DNA of 64,000 bases. Origin: Taenia hydatigena (taxonomy: Eukaryota > Platyhelminthes > Cestoda > Cyclophyllidea > Taeniidae). The position numbers and the translations under genes are program-made. Within the stretch, counting starts at the first letter, position 1, and the number at the start of each line of letters is the position of its first letter. Shown piece by piece: positions 48,333 through 60,854 of the stretch. Below the pieces are notes generated by a model. It saw only the letters and a list, made by a program, of their open reading frames with translations. It was not told the origin of the DNA and did no database searches. The stretch lies in the NCBI GenBank assembly GCA_036345935.2, contig JADWOT020000575.1:62001-126000 (forward strand). The letters are read 5' to 3'.

Positions 48333-49544
48333 AACTAAATGAATAATATTCTTTTGTCATAATCATAAGCAGTTGTAGAATGGGTGCACCCGTGCCTTAA
48401 GCGACTAATTTGCTTACCCCACCTCTCGCTGTTTTTCCACCTGTATTGGTTTTTCCAACAATTTTACTTAATAAAATTCAGTAACGTTTTGTGTTCAAAT
48501 ATGCTGAGATTCGATTGAGTACAGTGACTGATATTCGGGGTCAGTATCTGCTTTGAATGTCTTCTTTTGCAAACGAGACGAGATAAAATAGAGAGAGAAC
48601 AAGAGGGGATTTGCGTCCACATTAAAACGGCCATAATCGTTGGCACGTACGTCGAACAAATTGCATGCTTTTAAAAAATATCTAAGAGGTTCTCTTTACT
48701 GTGTGAGGTTGCGATGGATCCTACCTTTTCCCCTTTTTGTAAGGCCTTGGTTAGTGATGCATGCGCGGCAGTATTAAAAGCAAAAATGGGTGTGTCAAGC
48801 AGGTGTCCGACTTTTATTGAGATACAGCCAAGGTGAAGAATGAATTGATTGCTGTGGATGCGACTGCAGCTATGGCCAAATGCAAGCTCTCTCTTCTATT
48901 TGGCCGCAAGAATCTTTATAGAGCCTTCCCAACACTTGCTCACTTGGAATGCATTTGTTCATACGATCTGGATCATCTTTAGACACTAGCCTTCAGATCG
49001 TTTATTGACAGCAAACCGATTAGCTAAAGCCCATTCAAACGCGCATCAAAAACAATCAGATGCATCCAAATCCGCCACGTGTGGTACTAACATGATTCAA
49101 TAGTGTCAATGCGATAGCGAAGTGCTACTCACGCCTGGATTGTGCAGAGCACATTATATGCCAGAGTTATTACAAGATGTTCTGGTAGGCGCACCTACTA
49201 CTATTTGCAAAAAAAATAATTTAACTAAATATAATGAAAAGAGTATCTTTACTGCTGATTTAATTTGGAATGAGAACTTATTTGGAGCAGTGATTACGTT
49301 TCACTGTAGATATCACGCGAGTTGTTGCACAGCTTGCCGTGCCTTACCTATCAACGTCTAATATGCTCAATCCAGTAACAGTGGTTCCGAAACATTGTGA
49401 AATAGACACTTTAACAATGCCTTGATCATTGCTTTTAACAAATACACGCACTCACGCTAAATCCTGCTCAAACACGAACTTATTTGACTAAATTAAGGTA
49501 AAAGTACAGTAAATGGACGCACGCCTATTACTCTCTTACAAGGA

Positions 49545-50285
49545 ATGCGAAAAACTAGTAGAATGGTTTGTTACGAGAGGGAATGATTTTAGCAAATAGC
49601 ATAAATGGATTTCAATAAGCAGAAAACATTAGAGCTGTCAACGTATACTGCACACGAATGCTGATCGAAGTCTGCTTAACATCTAGCAGAAGCAGTGGAA
49701 GCTTTAGCAAAGGCGATTGTTCAAGATCCACACATGTTATTGATCCAAGTAGGAAATCGTCCGTTCATCACCTGTGTAAGTGACCCTTAAACTAAGAAAT
49801 GCTTTACGTAATTGTTGAAACAAATGCGACGACTGGAAGCAATCTCAGGATAGGTGACGTTCCTCGCTAATTTTACCAACGGAATAGAGATTAATGCCGC
49901 GCGTCGACGTCCCAACCTTAGGAGAAACTTTGCTACCTCTGTTTAGGTTTGTTCAGCTCGTGTCTCCTTAAGCCATGCCAGCATCTCATTCCCTTGTCTC
50001 TTCCTTTTTTTGCCTTAAGGGAGCCTCGAGACGCCACAGTCAGAGCTAAGGGATTTCAGCATTTAAATGGGGTGGGCGGGACACTACCTCCTCTCTGTCC
50101 CGAGAAATTCTAGCGTAACCTCCATTACAAGATTTGTGATGGCTGCCTCACGGTCTCTCAAAGGTCCGTTTAAACAATCAAATTAGTGCAGTAAATTCTC
50201 GCCTTATTGGCCCTTGACCTAGGCACTGCCCTTGTTGGGTTCTATAGATGTGCTATAGCGTAGTTTTCTTTCAGTCATTAATTTG
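49545..50285. other. no recognisable gene
   Basis: Spacer between block E and repeat R3 copy b. No ORF or RNA gene that I can support. Confidence 0.4.
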
Positions 50286-50289
50286 CAAG

Positions 50290-50680
50290 CTTCAGCTTCG
50301 CATCCGATCACTATCGTGGTGCTGACAAAGCAGTTATCATATGGCAGAACGTTCATCACTCAGACCAACTCTTTAATGCAAAGATGATGAAAATTGAAGT
50401 GCAGCTGTGGCGGGTAACTTGACCTAAGTTTGTGTACTAATTCCCCATCTCGGTCGACATTATTCCGAAATCGCTTGTCGCAATGCTTCCTCTGGTTCAT
50501 GCAGGATAGTCGTGAGTGTTTGCATGCGGTGCTATAAGTGTACTTGCGCCTTCTCCTGGGAGCAGTACAAGCTCTGTCACACTGGTGACATCGAAATGCA
50601 CCCTATCCCAATAAAACCTTAATTGATGCACAAATCGCAGAGCTTGTCTTTAAGCATTGGAAGGACTTAGTTTAGTGAGA
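50290..50680 (+). repeat. dispersed repeat R3, copy b
   Basis: Direct match to 58852-59440: GAAGTGCAGCTGTGGCGGGT against GAAGTGCAGCTATGGTGGGT; TTATTCCGAAATCGCTTG against TTATTCCGAAATTGCTTG; and CATTGGAAGGACTTA against CACTGGAAGGACTTA. On the minus strand one frame (about 50545 down to 50460) encodes HRMQTLTTILHEPEEALRQA and ends AISE, stop. The same frame and stop are kept in copy c. That looks like a conserved protein C-terminus of unknown family. Confidence 0.75.
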
Positions 50681-50689
50681 TTAATGCTG

Positions 50690-53600
50690 TATATCCTTAT
50701 CATAGCTGCTAATCTTGCCGTGACAATGGAGTGTAAGTGTTCGTTCAGTTCAAACCAATGTTCCCTAAAAAAGAACGCGAGATGTCATCCACAAGAGCAG
50801 TTGTTGGTTCGGGTAGCGTTTGGCTCACAATGCAATATTCTGTCTTTGATGTGCCGCAAACGCTTTGATTCACTGTGCTTTTGCTGACTTATATGGTGTG
50901 CTTATGGCTTTTGCGAGTGTAGACTGCTATTTACGAATTCATGTTCTGAGAACTACTTATAATACGTGAAGTTAAAACGCAAATTCCTGAATGTTTGAAT
51001 GCATATGGGAGCGCGATATTGCTTGGATATGGTGCCACAACCACACTCGTTACAAAGAAATGAGCTGTAGAAGAAGTTGAGGGACGCTGGTATTTATTCG
51101 GCCGACATGCACTGCTGGTGACAGCTACAATTTAACAAATCAGGCAGCAGGTGTTAACACGCCCATTTCCTTGCGACTCTTTGCTTTAAAGCCTAGTGGC
51201 CTTTGCATTCCACAGGCGCAGTCTCCCCTCCTTATCCCATAACGGTGGATGGCATCAGATTACACTATAATGCATCGTCCCATTCCTCCATCGCAGTTGC
51301 TCCACTGACGTCCCAGTTTCGCCGATCCACAAAGCATGTTTTCTAAAACTTGCTTAAGGCGACACGATCATAGTTTAACTAAAGATCTTAGATAGCTCCA
51401 TGGCTGGCCAGAAGCTGGTACTTACCTTGGCATCCATCCGAAATAGAGCCCTTGATGCGTAATATAGCACAGAGCATCGCAACCTGGAATAGGGTAGTAT
51501 AGAGCAACGTAAGGTAGTGCATTTTTCGTAGGAGAGATGTAGCGAAGCGGTAAGAAGAGAAGTTCTACTTTTGCCATCCATTCAAGATGTCACTGATACA
51601 GCACACTTCGCTTTTCGTCATTGGATGACCAGCAAGCAACGGCCCTATTTTACTACTGAATTTTGTGGACTAACGCGGTGACCGCAGCATTGCATGATGT
51701 CATGCCCTCACTCACTTCCATTTATCAGCTGCGATCTACTACTTTCGCCTCCATTGACACCTTGAACATGTAGTGATTGTCGTAACCTTGATATGGTCTG
51801 CTAATAAAGCCAAAAGGACTAATCTGAAGATGTTCATCTGTTCTGGATTACACTGAAAAGCCATTTCGTGCTACAGATTCACAAATACGAGTAGACTTTA
51901 CCGTTAGTGCTGTGGTGGTTGGGTAGGATTTTTGTAAGCTTGTCTCTACGTTCTATAATGTTTGATTCTACTTTACAAAATATTTATTCGCCTCCTCTTG
52001 TAGGCAAGGGTTTACTAGATCAAAGGGTTTCCTGTTTGATTTCAAAAAATTACATCAACGTCAGCAAAGTCGTGTCAGTATTTGCTTATTTTATTTTGAT
52101 TAGAACCATTGCTCTTCTGTTTGCCAACTACTACTACTTATTGTTTACTTTTTGACTGAATTTGGGCAAATTGCACAAGACACCATATCAACGTTTGGAA
52201 GAAAATTATGGGGTAACTGCAATTTCTTGTAAAAGCTTCATTTATAAAGCTTGCTGAAATAGACTTCTATAGATCGATGCCGGCATTGTTTAAGTACTAT
52301 TATCCGACCCATCATTAGCATTTGTGCGAAGGACAATTTCATTAGTTTTTACAGCTCAGCTCAAAATTCTCCCTGAATTTAGGGTGAAGAAGGGAGGAGG
52401 GTGAGAGGAAAGTGGAAGTATTGCTCTTCATGGCTCACCTGCAATGTGCGTCAGTGGCAACCGCTAAAATGCGTGAAGAGTTCACTTAGCTCACTCGAAC
52501 CAAATCTTTCCTCTATGTTGTCCATTTGATCTATCGCACGACTGCCTAATGCCTTCAGATACGTTTACTATCGAAGCATCTCCTCCATTGCGCTCGTCGC
52601 AAAAGACATTGCAACCGAAAATGTATGATTAACTAAAGTGAAGGGGGAGATACAGGGCTACCTCTTCCACCCAACGCGTAACAGACGTGCAACAGCCTGA
52701 CCGTCGTCGGCTAGTTTTATATCAAGATCAGGCATTACCATACTGTTCGTATTGATAAACCTGGGATATCAAAACTCTCCTTGCTGCTCACTATGAAGAA
52801 CAACTTTGGCGACTTTTGAATAAACGTGAAAGTTGTAAATTGAGTAATGCCTACTCTTTGCAAGCCCACATATGTTCAGAGATTTCAACGCTTTAATCTG
52901 TCATCCTTAGGTTTTTCTTAAAAACAGTAGCTTTATCGAATCTCTCACAGAAATAATTAGGTTGGTAGAAGCAGTCATGCGAACCGACGTGGAAACCAGA
53001 ATGGCAGGAACCCTTTATCACCTGCTTATTAAACAGAAATTTGACATTAGTAACTGCAAACTACCAATCCCTTTAAACCAAAATACTAAAAAAAGCAAAC
53101 GCCTAAAGAATAAGAGTAGGTAAATAAAAATTTTGAAGGCAGCAAAGGGATCTGCATAATAAGCTTTTAGGTTGTTCTGAGGATAGTGGCAAAACTCCCA
53201 CGATAAAAAGAAGGAATGGCTAAACTTCTCACTGACAAGGAAAATAATTGCTACTAGCATAGGAGTAAAGTGTGGAATAATTGCGATTCAAGCAATCACC
53301 TCCATTTCAATATGGCGGGCGGCGATAGAGAACAACAAGCATCCTATTGCACTTAAAATAAGCTAAAATGCCATGTTAAAACAACCTGAGTTAAGAGAAA
53401 GCATTACAGCTTGCGTCGAAAAATGGATTTTTGAGAAAAAAACACTCAGGTAGCTCTAGATCCAGAATTTAATACAGTACGTTAATGAAGGGAGGAAACA
53501 ACATTGACGTAGAATGGAATGCGTGGGGCAGAATCATGCTTGCGACACCCGCATCAAACTCTGCCTCCAATCCCTTTCTTCCACCTCTGCCAACGCAAAG

Positions 53601-56600
53601 CTCAGTCAGCTCGCCTGCCTGCTTCTCTCGGTATCCGGCACCCTGCATGACAGTAACTGTTCTCTCTTGCACACACGCCGACTATATGTGAATGTTAAAG
53701 CTGAGCTCTGTGCTATTTTATATTGTTTGCGTCAGTTTGGACGGCGACTGCAATGCAGACCTAGAAGCGTGAGTTGTGGTAGCAGAGCAAGTAGTCAAAG
53801 CGTGCTGAGCTCTTAATTGAAGGTCCACAAAGTATTACCATGCAAATTAAATTACGTAGTTAGGAAATCTACATTTTGGAATATTAAACAATAATTGCAA
53901 TGAGAATCTGAATCTTCGCTTTGCTTCTGAAGTCGCAGTTGACACATCGCCATTCGTGTGAAGTTAACAAAGTCAAAAGCTAGCATAGAAGAGTGACGGC
54001 AACTAAAAATGGAAGGATGGGACACCAAATCACAGCAAAGTACAACGACCCAAGTTACACGCATGTAAGTCTATTCAAGTAATGTTGGATCTCATGCGTC
54101 AAGTAAAGTTAGTAAATGTAGAGCCTCAGACACAATTTTTGTACCTGGTGGCGGGACTCAAAACAAATGGACACAGTCAGTTAGGTTGTGAAGTGCCTCG
54201 AGACTACCGCAGTATCCCACCTAGTTAACTGCATGTTGAAAAATATCCTTCGTTGAATGAAGAAAGACGGAGAGGAAAATTAAGTCAGATGGAATGTAGC
54301 GCATCATATGGGCTAGGCCAGGAGAAAAGGCGACGTAACACTGCTGACTCACTTGTAGTTTGAGCAGATTGGCCCGATTCTTACTGCATCATTACGTAAC
54401 CTAATGAATGATTTGGCTGCTGTTATCATTTTTATAATAACAAACATGCCTTACGCAACCTGCTGCTAATGATTCACTGGAATAATTGCGCTACTTTGCC
54501 TAAGTATGACTTTGCTGCTGCTTGACAAAGGAAGATTAAAGTTGACAAAGTTTGCAAAGCGTGTATTTTCTCTGAACCCCTAGCTTCACCTTATGATGCG
54601 CATCCTCACGATCAGGTCAATCAAGCGTGTGCGCTACTCTAGTCACCAAGCCTAGTTCACATTGGCCACGCAGGTGAGCAATCAAACATTCCTCCGTTCA
54701 ACTATAAGCCACTGGTAGGTTAGCAGGATTAAATGAATTGAACGCAGTCCGGCCTTAGAAGTCGCTGTCCATCATAGATTTATTCCCATGTTTGTAGATG
54801 CCAAATTAGCTGGCCCAACGCATCTTTGGGATTTCTGGGCACTAGCGGTAGAATTGTGTCTGCTCGGAGGAAAATCCTGCTTAAATCTTAGTTTCCTTGA
54901 TGCCGAGACGCAAAATTTCTGCCCCACTCTCGTTCTTATTGTGAGTTCAACATCACCCGCTGTTGACTAGGCTACAGCCTATGGAGCTTGGACTCCAATT
55001 TTGTGCACCATTTGACGATCTTGAAGGCGGGTACTCACTTACTCCTTATTGTTTTAGTCTGCTACAATATTAATTATCTGTGGTTCTAGCCCCTGTATTA
55101 CTAGGATTCCGGAGGAGAACTTACACTACACCCCAGGTGGAACACCATTACTAGGTGACCCTGACAATTCTTACTTCGTTCGCCTCAATCCAACCGATGC
55201 TGTAGTCATGGTTGAATGAACGAGGCAAGTTAGCCTTTGAACACTGATGGCCTAGTTGTGTGGCTTTTCCCTTTGAAAGTCACTGCTACATAAGGTCTTT
55301 GCAAGGTTTACTCCACACTGATTTACAGTTCATAATGATATTTCGACTTCCACTTATTCAAAGTGTATCATTTCTTTCAAATGCCTCATTACCAGCATTC
55401 TAGCCAGTTTGTCAACTTAAAGGAAATTATGGCAAGCGTCCAAATCTTTATACCTATTTAGCAGAAAATACTCAAAGAGATAGAATTGAATGCTCGAAGG
55501 ATTCATGTAGCTTTACTTCAACATTGTCGGGGTTCTCATTCCCTTTTAAATTTGCATAAGCAGTTGCTGTCAAAATGGAAAAGCTTTAAACGAAAGCACC
55601 TTAATTAAAGGAGGCTGGTCATGGTAAGAGGTAACAATTGCCTACGACAAAATTGGCATCCATAACAGTAAGTTGAAGGCAAAAAGTGGAACAAAGAAGA
55701 GGCACATACAGGCTCGTACGGGTGAGGAACAAGGAACTGTGTAAATTTCGAAGCAACATGTGAGGAACAAACGATGTGTAGCAATTCGTTTTTGAATATT
55801 TACGCGCCTTACAGACATGTGAGCAAAATCCAGTGTCAAGCCATACCTTCTATACCGCATGCGAATCAGTATTGTGGGCCTGTGGGGATGCATCCACGCT
55901 TATGAAGGGTTGCCAGCTCAGCAGTTTTGTTAATACAAAGGATATAGCTTGTTCGACCGGTTCTTCTTGTACGTCTGACAATAGCGATTGCATGATTAAG
56001 CCGTACCGCAATTACAATAAATGGACCGCACTTTTGTTTACGCTGCATCAGATCAGCGTACGATCTTGACATAAATAATGACTGTTGTGTAGTTTACCAC
56101 TGGCCTGTGCTATTGCAGCTGCCCAACCCTGTGCGAAAAAAGCTCATGGTCGAATGGCACCGTTTCTCGCCGCCATTTTATGGGCACATGAATCCAGTAG
56201 GTATTGGATTGACTCTCCCGCTGCATGACCCTTGCAAACGATTACGATAATAGGCTTTGCTTAGTCGTGCAAAGATTAAGTAAAAATTGATCGCACTGCT
56301 GACTCACAAAAGGTCACGTTCGCCTCACTTAGGAGCTTCTAATTTTTGTGGTGCCTCAATGCCAAAACAGGCCTTTTGTTTGCGGACCGTTGTAAAGACA
56401 CGCGCACGTCCGCATGAGGGACAATTAACGTAAACCATGCCTTCATTATTTCGCACTTACAAACCGTAGTCCGTCTGGTGCGCCGTTTCATTTTTGCAAC
56501 CATGCAATGCTATAATATATAAATAATGTGAGCTAACTACAACTGCTAATCTATCACTCGTTTCTAAATCCCTATGCATTTTAATGTCGCCTTAACGAAT

Positions 56601-57995
56601 AGGCAGAACGATTATTAATGGGAATGTTTCCTTTACAGATTGCCTATACTTTTATCGGAGCCATTCACTTGTCCTTAATATTTGATCGGACTTCACCATC
56701 GTGAAAAAGACAGCATAGGCTCAGCCATGTGCCTCGATTTGACTCTAATGTATTCCTATGTTTTACGCAGCAGGTTTCGCAGGTTTCGCCTTCGCCTACC
56801 GGTGATTCGTAAGGATAAATGACCTTTGGATGCAAATACTACTTGGAATGTACTTTTATTTAATGTCCAATTCAAATTACAGTGCCAGATCTTATTGCCG
56901 TCCTTAGCATTTGTGGATCAATTTGGAACCTTTGGATAAAAAATACATAAAGTAAGACATTTTTAATCGAAATTAGATGGGATTATTTGAACTTCTTCAG
57001 ATGCACTCTTTTAATCATAAAGCATCGACAATCATCAAATCCCGCACCTAAGATAAAGGGCAAAATTTGCGCCTAGATGGAGGTGGAGGTCATTTGAAGG
57101 ACGATTCTTGTAACATGAAACTGTGCATTCATTTTCACTCCTCAGATGATGCCACATATGTCGACAGAAAATGTGGGGATTTCTTGCGTCGAATTAGTTC
57201 GGTGTATGGAAATGGACACAAGTAAAGTTTTACGTAGCCAAGTGGCTACAAATATCGGTGTTTAAATTAAAGAAAATCTGACCGAAGTCGCAGCATTTGT
57301 TTTTTAATAACAAAACATCGCAGCCTGTCTCAAAGCTCACAATAAATAAATCAATAAAACCTAAGTTAAACCATCGTGTATAGCTTATGCAAAGTCCAGT
57401 TTGTGCAAAGTGTAGCTGCTGCACTCCTACCACTATCTTGAGAATTTTCCGACATAGTAATGAGCAATAAGAGGATGGGAGTGGCGCTAGACAACTCTAA
57501 GCGTGATTTGCATTTGGCCTACCAACCGACAATTCAGGCTGTAATATCACAAGCGATTTCGGCTTGCTCCACTAGACGGTTCTCTGGCTTTAGATAGGTA
57601 AGTTTTTGCTTCTGTGTCAACGGTTTACTAAAAAACTATGCCGCAGGTAATGATACCTTATCAAAATCGTAACAGTAGACCACCTTATCTCACACATTTC
57701 GTCCGCGTCAATCAAAAAGCAAATTTGTCATTACCAGCGCAAGCCTCTTTAATCCTCTTGTTTTTTTTGTTTGCAAACTTCAATTTATTAGTAAAGAAAA
57801 CTTTACAGGAACATACAACGTTGTCAAGATATCAGCACGGCTTGAAGAGAAGGATTAAGGACTTAAAGTGTTTTGTGCTGGCCTGCGTTAAAGTGCCGCC
57901 AGAAGACAAAATTAAGCATTCCAGTGTCCCTTCTTTATTTATGAACTTCACGATGTCGCATTGTTTTCACGCTTACAACTTGTAATCAAAGCTTT
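50690..57995. other. no recognisable gene
   Basis: Over 7 kb with only short ORFs. The overlapping ORFs at 53469-53816 are open on both strands. The 115-codon ORF at 57638-57985, ending just before the tRNA-Leu relic, has one hydrophobic segment (ASLILLFFLFANFNLLV) and a basic stretch after it. Its family is unknown and splice borders are not evident. Confidence 0.4.
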
Positions 57996-58002
57996 TTTCT
58001 GA

Positions 58003-58082
58003 GGCAGCGTGGCCGAGTGGTCTAAGATGCCAGTTTTAGGCACCAGTCTAAAAAGGCGCTGGTTTGAGTCCCACCGCTGTCA
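58003..58082 (+). pseudogene. tRNA-Leu(TAG) copy, probably degenerate
   Basis: 80-base class II tRNA. The acceptor stem GGCAGCG/CGCTGTC closes with one G-T pair, discriminator A. Box A is TGGCCGAGTGG and box B-like is GGTTTGAGTCC. The anticodon loop TTTAGGC gives TAG. The anticodon stem (CCAGT with ACCAG) and the T stem (GCTGG with CCCAC) each carry two mismatches, so function is doubtful. A T6 run lies just upstream but none follows immediately. It could be a young pseudogene. Confidence 0.7.
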
Positions 58083-58089
58083 TTCTCTT

Positions 58090-58850
58090 TCATTCCTAGC
58101 ATCGTCCTTAATTTTCATACAAAATGATGCCTCAGAAAGGCAGAATGGCAGGCTAATAGTTGATAAAATTTAGTCAATCTTTGAACTAGCATTGCTATGG
58201 CGAGTGATTTCAAGCGAAGACAGTCACACGGGCCAGACTTACGAATGAATGCTTGCAGAACTGTGTTAATGAGTCAGAAAGGGTGATAATGATAACGATG
58301 GTCAAAACTCCCCATTCAAAGCCAAATCTAATGCCTCCAACTTCAGCAGGACGCACGATACAGACTGAAAGCTTGTCGCCATGACAACTTTAACTCTCAT
58401 CCACACGCTTGGCCTAGCAACTCTTGGTTATGGTACCGATTGTGATCCATTGTCATCCTTGTTAGTCTGATTAGTAGTATCCTTTCTATTCGATGCAATG
58501 CATTATCCGAGGCAGTAATGCGATATCAATAATTAGAGCTTCGGGCTTATTGCAGCGTAATGCCATTAATGAGGCTGGAATAACTGGACATGAGCCAAAG
58601 GGAACCTTATGGCTCAGCTATCTGCGCCTGTAAGCGTCTATTTCAGTAGGATCTTAAAAACTGGAGGCCGACAAGCAAATCAAGGCCCATAAGTCCCAAT
58701 CTACTTTGGGAATCCAAATTAAAATCAAAGATTAAGTAGCTTATTTTGCAGCAGCAACCGCCTACCGCACCGACGTGCATTACTTACAGCATTTTCAAAA
58801 TATCCCACCCCACACCAATCACACTACTGCAGCCCATGTCTACAGAGTGT
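58090..58850. other. no recognisable gene
   Basis: Spacer between the tRNA-Leu copy and repeat R3 copy c. Nothing recognisable. Confidence 0.4.
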
Positions 58851-58851
58851 G

Positions 58852-59440
58852 CGAACTTCAGTTTCACATCTGTTTAGTGGTGTAGCATTGCGGATTCGTA
58901 AATTAGTGGTTTAAAGCAGAGTGATGTGGGCAAAGCAGTTACTAAGTGACAACGTTTATGACTCGGATTAACTCTTTACTCAAAAGGCGATGAACACTGA
59001 AGTGCAGCTATGGTGGGTGAATTAGTCTGAATTTGTGTACCGATTCCCGTCTCCGCAGACGTTATTCCGAAATTGCTTGCTGAAATGCTTCTTTTGACTC
59101 ATGCAGGACAATCGTGATCGCTTGCATGTGATGGTACAAGTATGCTTGCGTCCTCATTTAGACGCAATACAATCCCTGGAACATTGTTGACATTAAAAGG
59201 TGCCCCATCTAAACGAACTGTGAGCCTCTATCACGACAAAATCTTAATTGTTGCTTGAACCGTAGTCATATGTGCAAGAGGCGTCCGTTGTAGGCTTAGA
59301 TCCTGCTCGTACGATTGTGCATCCTTAATGAAAACCATTAACAGTTCACTGTGAATGCATTTCGCTTCTCCCACTTATCCAGTGCCCTGCAAAGATATCC
59401 CGGTACTACGCGTATCTCTGAGCACTGGAAGGACTTAACA
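58852..59440 (+). repeat. dispersed repeat R3, copy c
   Basis: Longest copy of R3, direct to 50290-50680 and inverted to 19925-20100. On the minus strand (about 59147 down to 59062) it encodes AYLYHHMQAITIVLHESKEA then FQQAISE and TAA, aligned with copy b and with conservative replacements (Leu/Ile, Pro/Ser, Leu/Phe, Arg/Gln). An upstream in-frame stop shows that this copy is not intact as a single exon. Confidence 0.75.
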
Positions 59441-59444
59441 AGTC

Positions 59445-60850
59445 AGGTAAGAGTTGGCTTTCAAAAATGGAGCCTTAGTAGCTATGGATCAAATCCAGTG
59501 CTCCGTGTATGCATTGCTATACGCATGCACTTTTCTGTATTCAGCTGTATGATCATAGTGCTGCATTTTCCCGTACCCCCGTGATGCAGAACGGTCAACC
59601 TCTTTCACACTTTCAATCAAGTGAGCATTTGATAATCTGTTCTTACTATAATCATCCATGCTTTTTGCCTTCCTTCTTCGACCCTATTTACGATGACACC
59701 GTTCACGGCTGCATCGCTCGTGCCTGTGTGAGTGCATATAGTGGACACTCGCTTCAGCTTTCAAACACTTCACACAATGCTCTTTCTCCGCTTAATCTTC
59801 TTTTACGCTTCCCATTTAATAAATACATACAGCTGACGGCGATCATAGCAAAACAACTTACGAACACCCGCAGTAAGTGCCAAACCCGAAATGCTACTGA
59901 GATTCGTTTGATTAGTTGGTGCTGCCCATGACCTTGCGTTATTTTTGCGGTGCAGCCTGTGTGTAGACGTAGGCCATTTAAGTATCAACCTTACCGTCAA
60001 GCCATGCGAAAATCAATGCGGTCCAAATGCATCAATTTGCCCGACTTTTTGTCAAACCACCAATACACTCCCTAAGTAGGCACGCCTGGGCAGCATACTG
60101 TTTGCTTCAATGCTTCAGCTAATCAAATGATACTTGCAAAACCTCCTACAAAGGACCGCATTTGTTAATCAACAATGGTGAGGTCAGTGGTTTGGTTAAG
60201 CGCGGTCTTCGTATAAATTTGTCAATCACGCATCACGTCGTTCAGAGTATAGACAAAACTGCCGAAGAATGAAAGCGTTGTAAGAATTAAAACAGTTGAG
60301 CAGTGACAAGCTTCGCATTACCTCCACCAGCCTCCGACAGAAGTCTAAATCACTAACATTTAGCAAAACAGGATGAAATGGCTAATGATTCGATTGCAAT
60401 GCATAAACTCTTCCCAAGTGATAAAAGCTTAACCTTTGCAACTTAAGTATAAGTGTGTTCCTATTTTATTACTTTAACTTTGTGCTCCACTCTGAAATTG
60501 CCAGCGTTTTCACGACCTGTAGAGCATTGACAAACACAGAGAAATTTCTACTACATATTTGCCTCCGCCTAGAGGGGCGCAGCAAATAACTAAACAGAAA
60601 TCACCCGTTCTCTTGGACAGTCAGATGTTTGGTTTACCGAACCACTCCATACAATCGGAATCCTCCGTAGCAGCATTCACATTCTCCTAAGAATGCAAAC
60701 ACGTGTATGCCTCCAACCAACACTGCACTAAAATCAGGGGTGGTGAAGAAAGCGTTAAGTTTATTGAAGTTATCAGCAACATAAGACGACTTGGTGCTCA
60801 AAACAGGGTAGAAAGTGGGTGCAGCAGGGTGAGTAGGAGACGTGGTGCTC
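59445..60850. other. no supported gene; possible 3' end of CAP copy B
   Basis: The 140-codon + ORF at 59509-59931 has no recognised motif. On the minus strand, 60634-60864 encodes a Ser/Thr/Pro-rich stretch (LASSTTSPTHPAAPTFYPVL). It could be a last exon of CAP copy B, since it follows directly, but I see no family resemblance. Confidence 0.3.
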
Positions 60851-60854
60851 GACG

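Larger units (their letters stand above)
45840..49540 (+). repeat. segmental duplication, block E
   Basis: Direct duplicate of block D (35410-37980), about 10.4 kb away at the 5' end and 11.6 kb at the 3' end. The difference is about 1.2 kb of extra sequence in E (about 46450-47880), which includes a tRNA-Met relic and an AGGT-rich tract. Similarity is roughly 65-75 percent by eye with many small gaps. The two copies agree in both protein-like and spacer parts, so the duplication was genomic and not via RNA. Confidence 0.85.

Noticed and set aside
48700..48900. Thioredoxin/PDI-like fragment in block E (CKALV... and KNELIAVDATAA)
   Set aside because: The VDATA resemblance is short, the CxxC active site is absent, and the homologous block D sequence does not support the upstream part.
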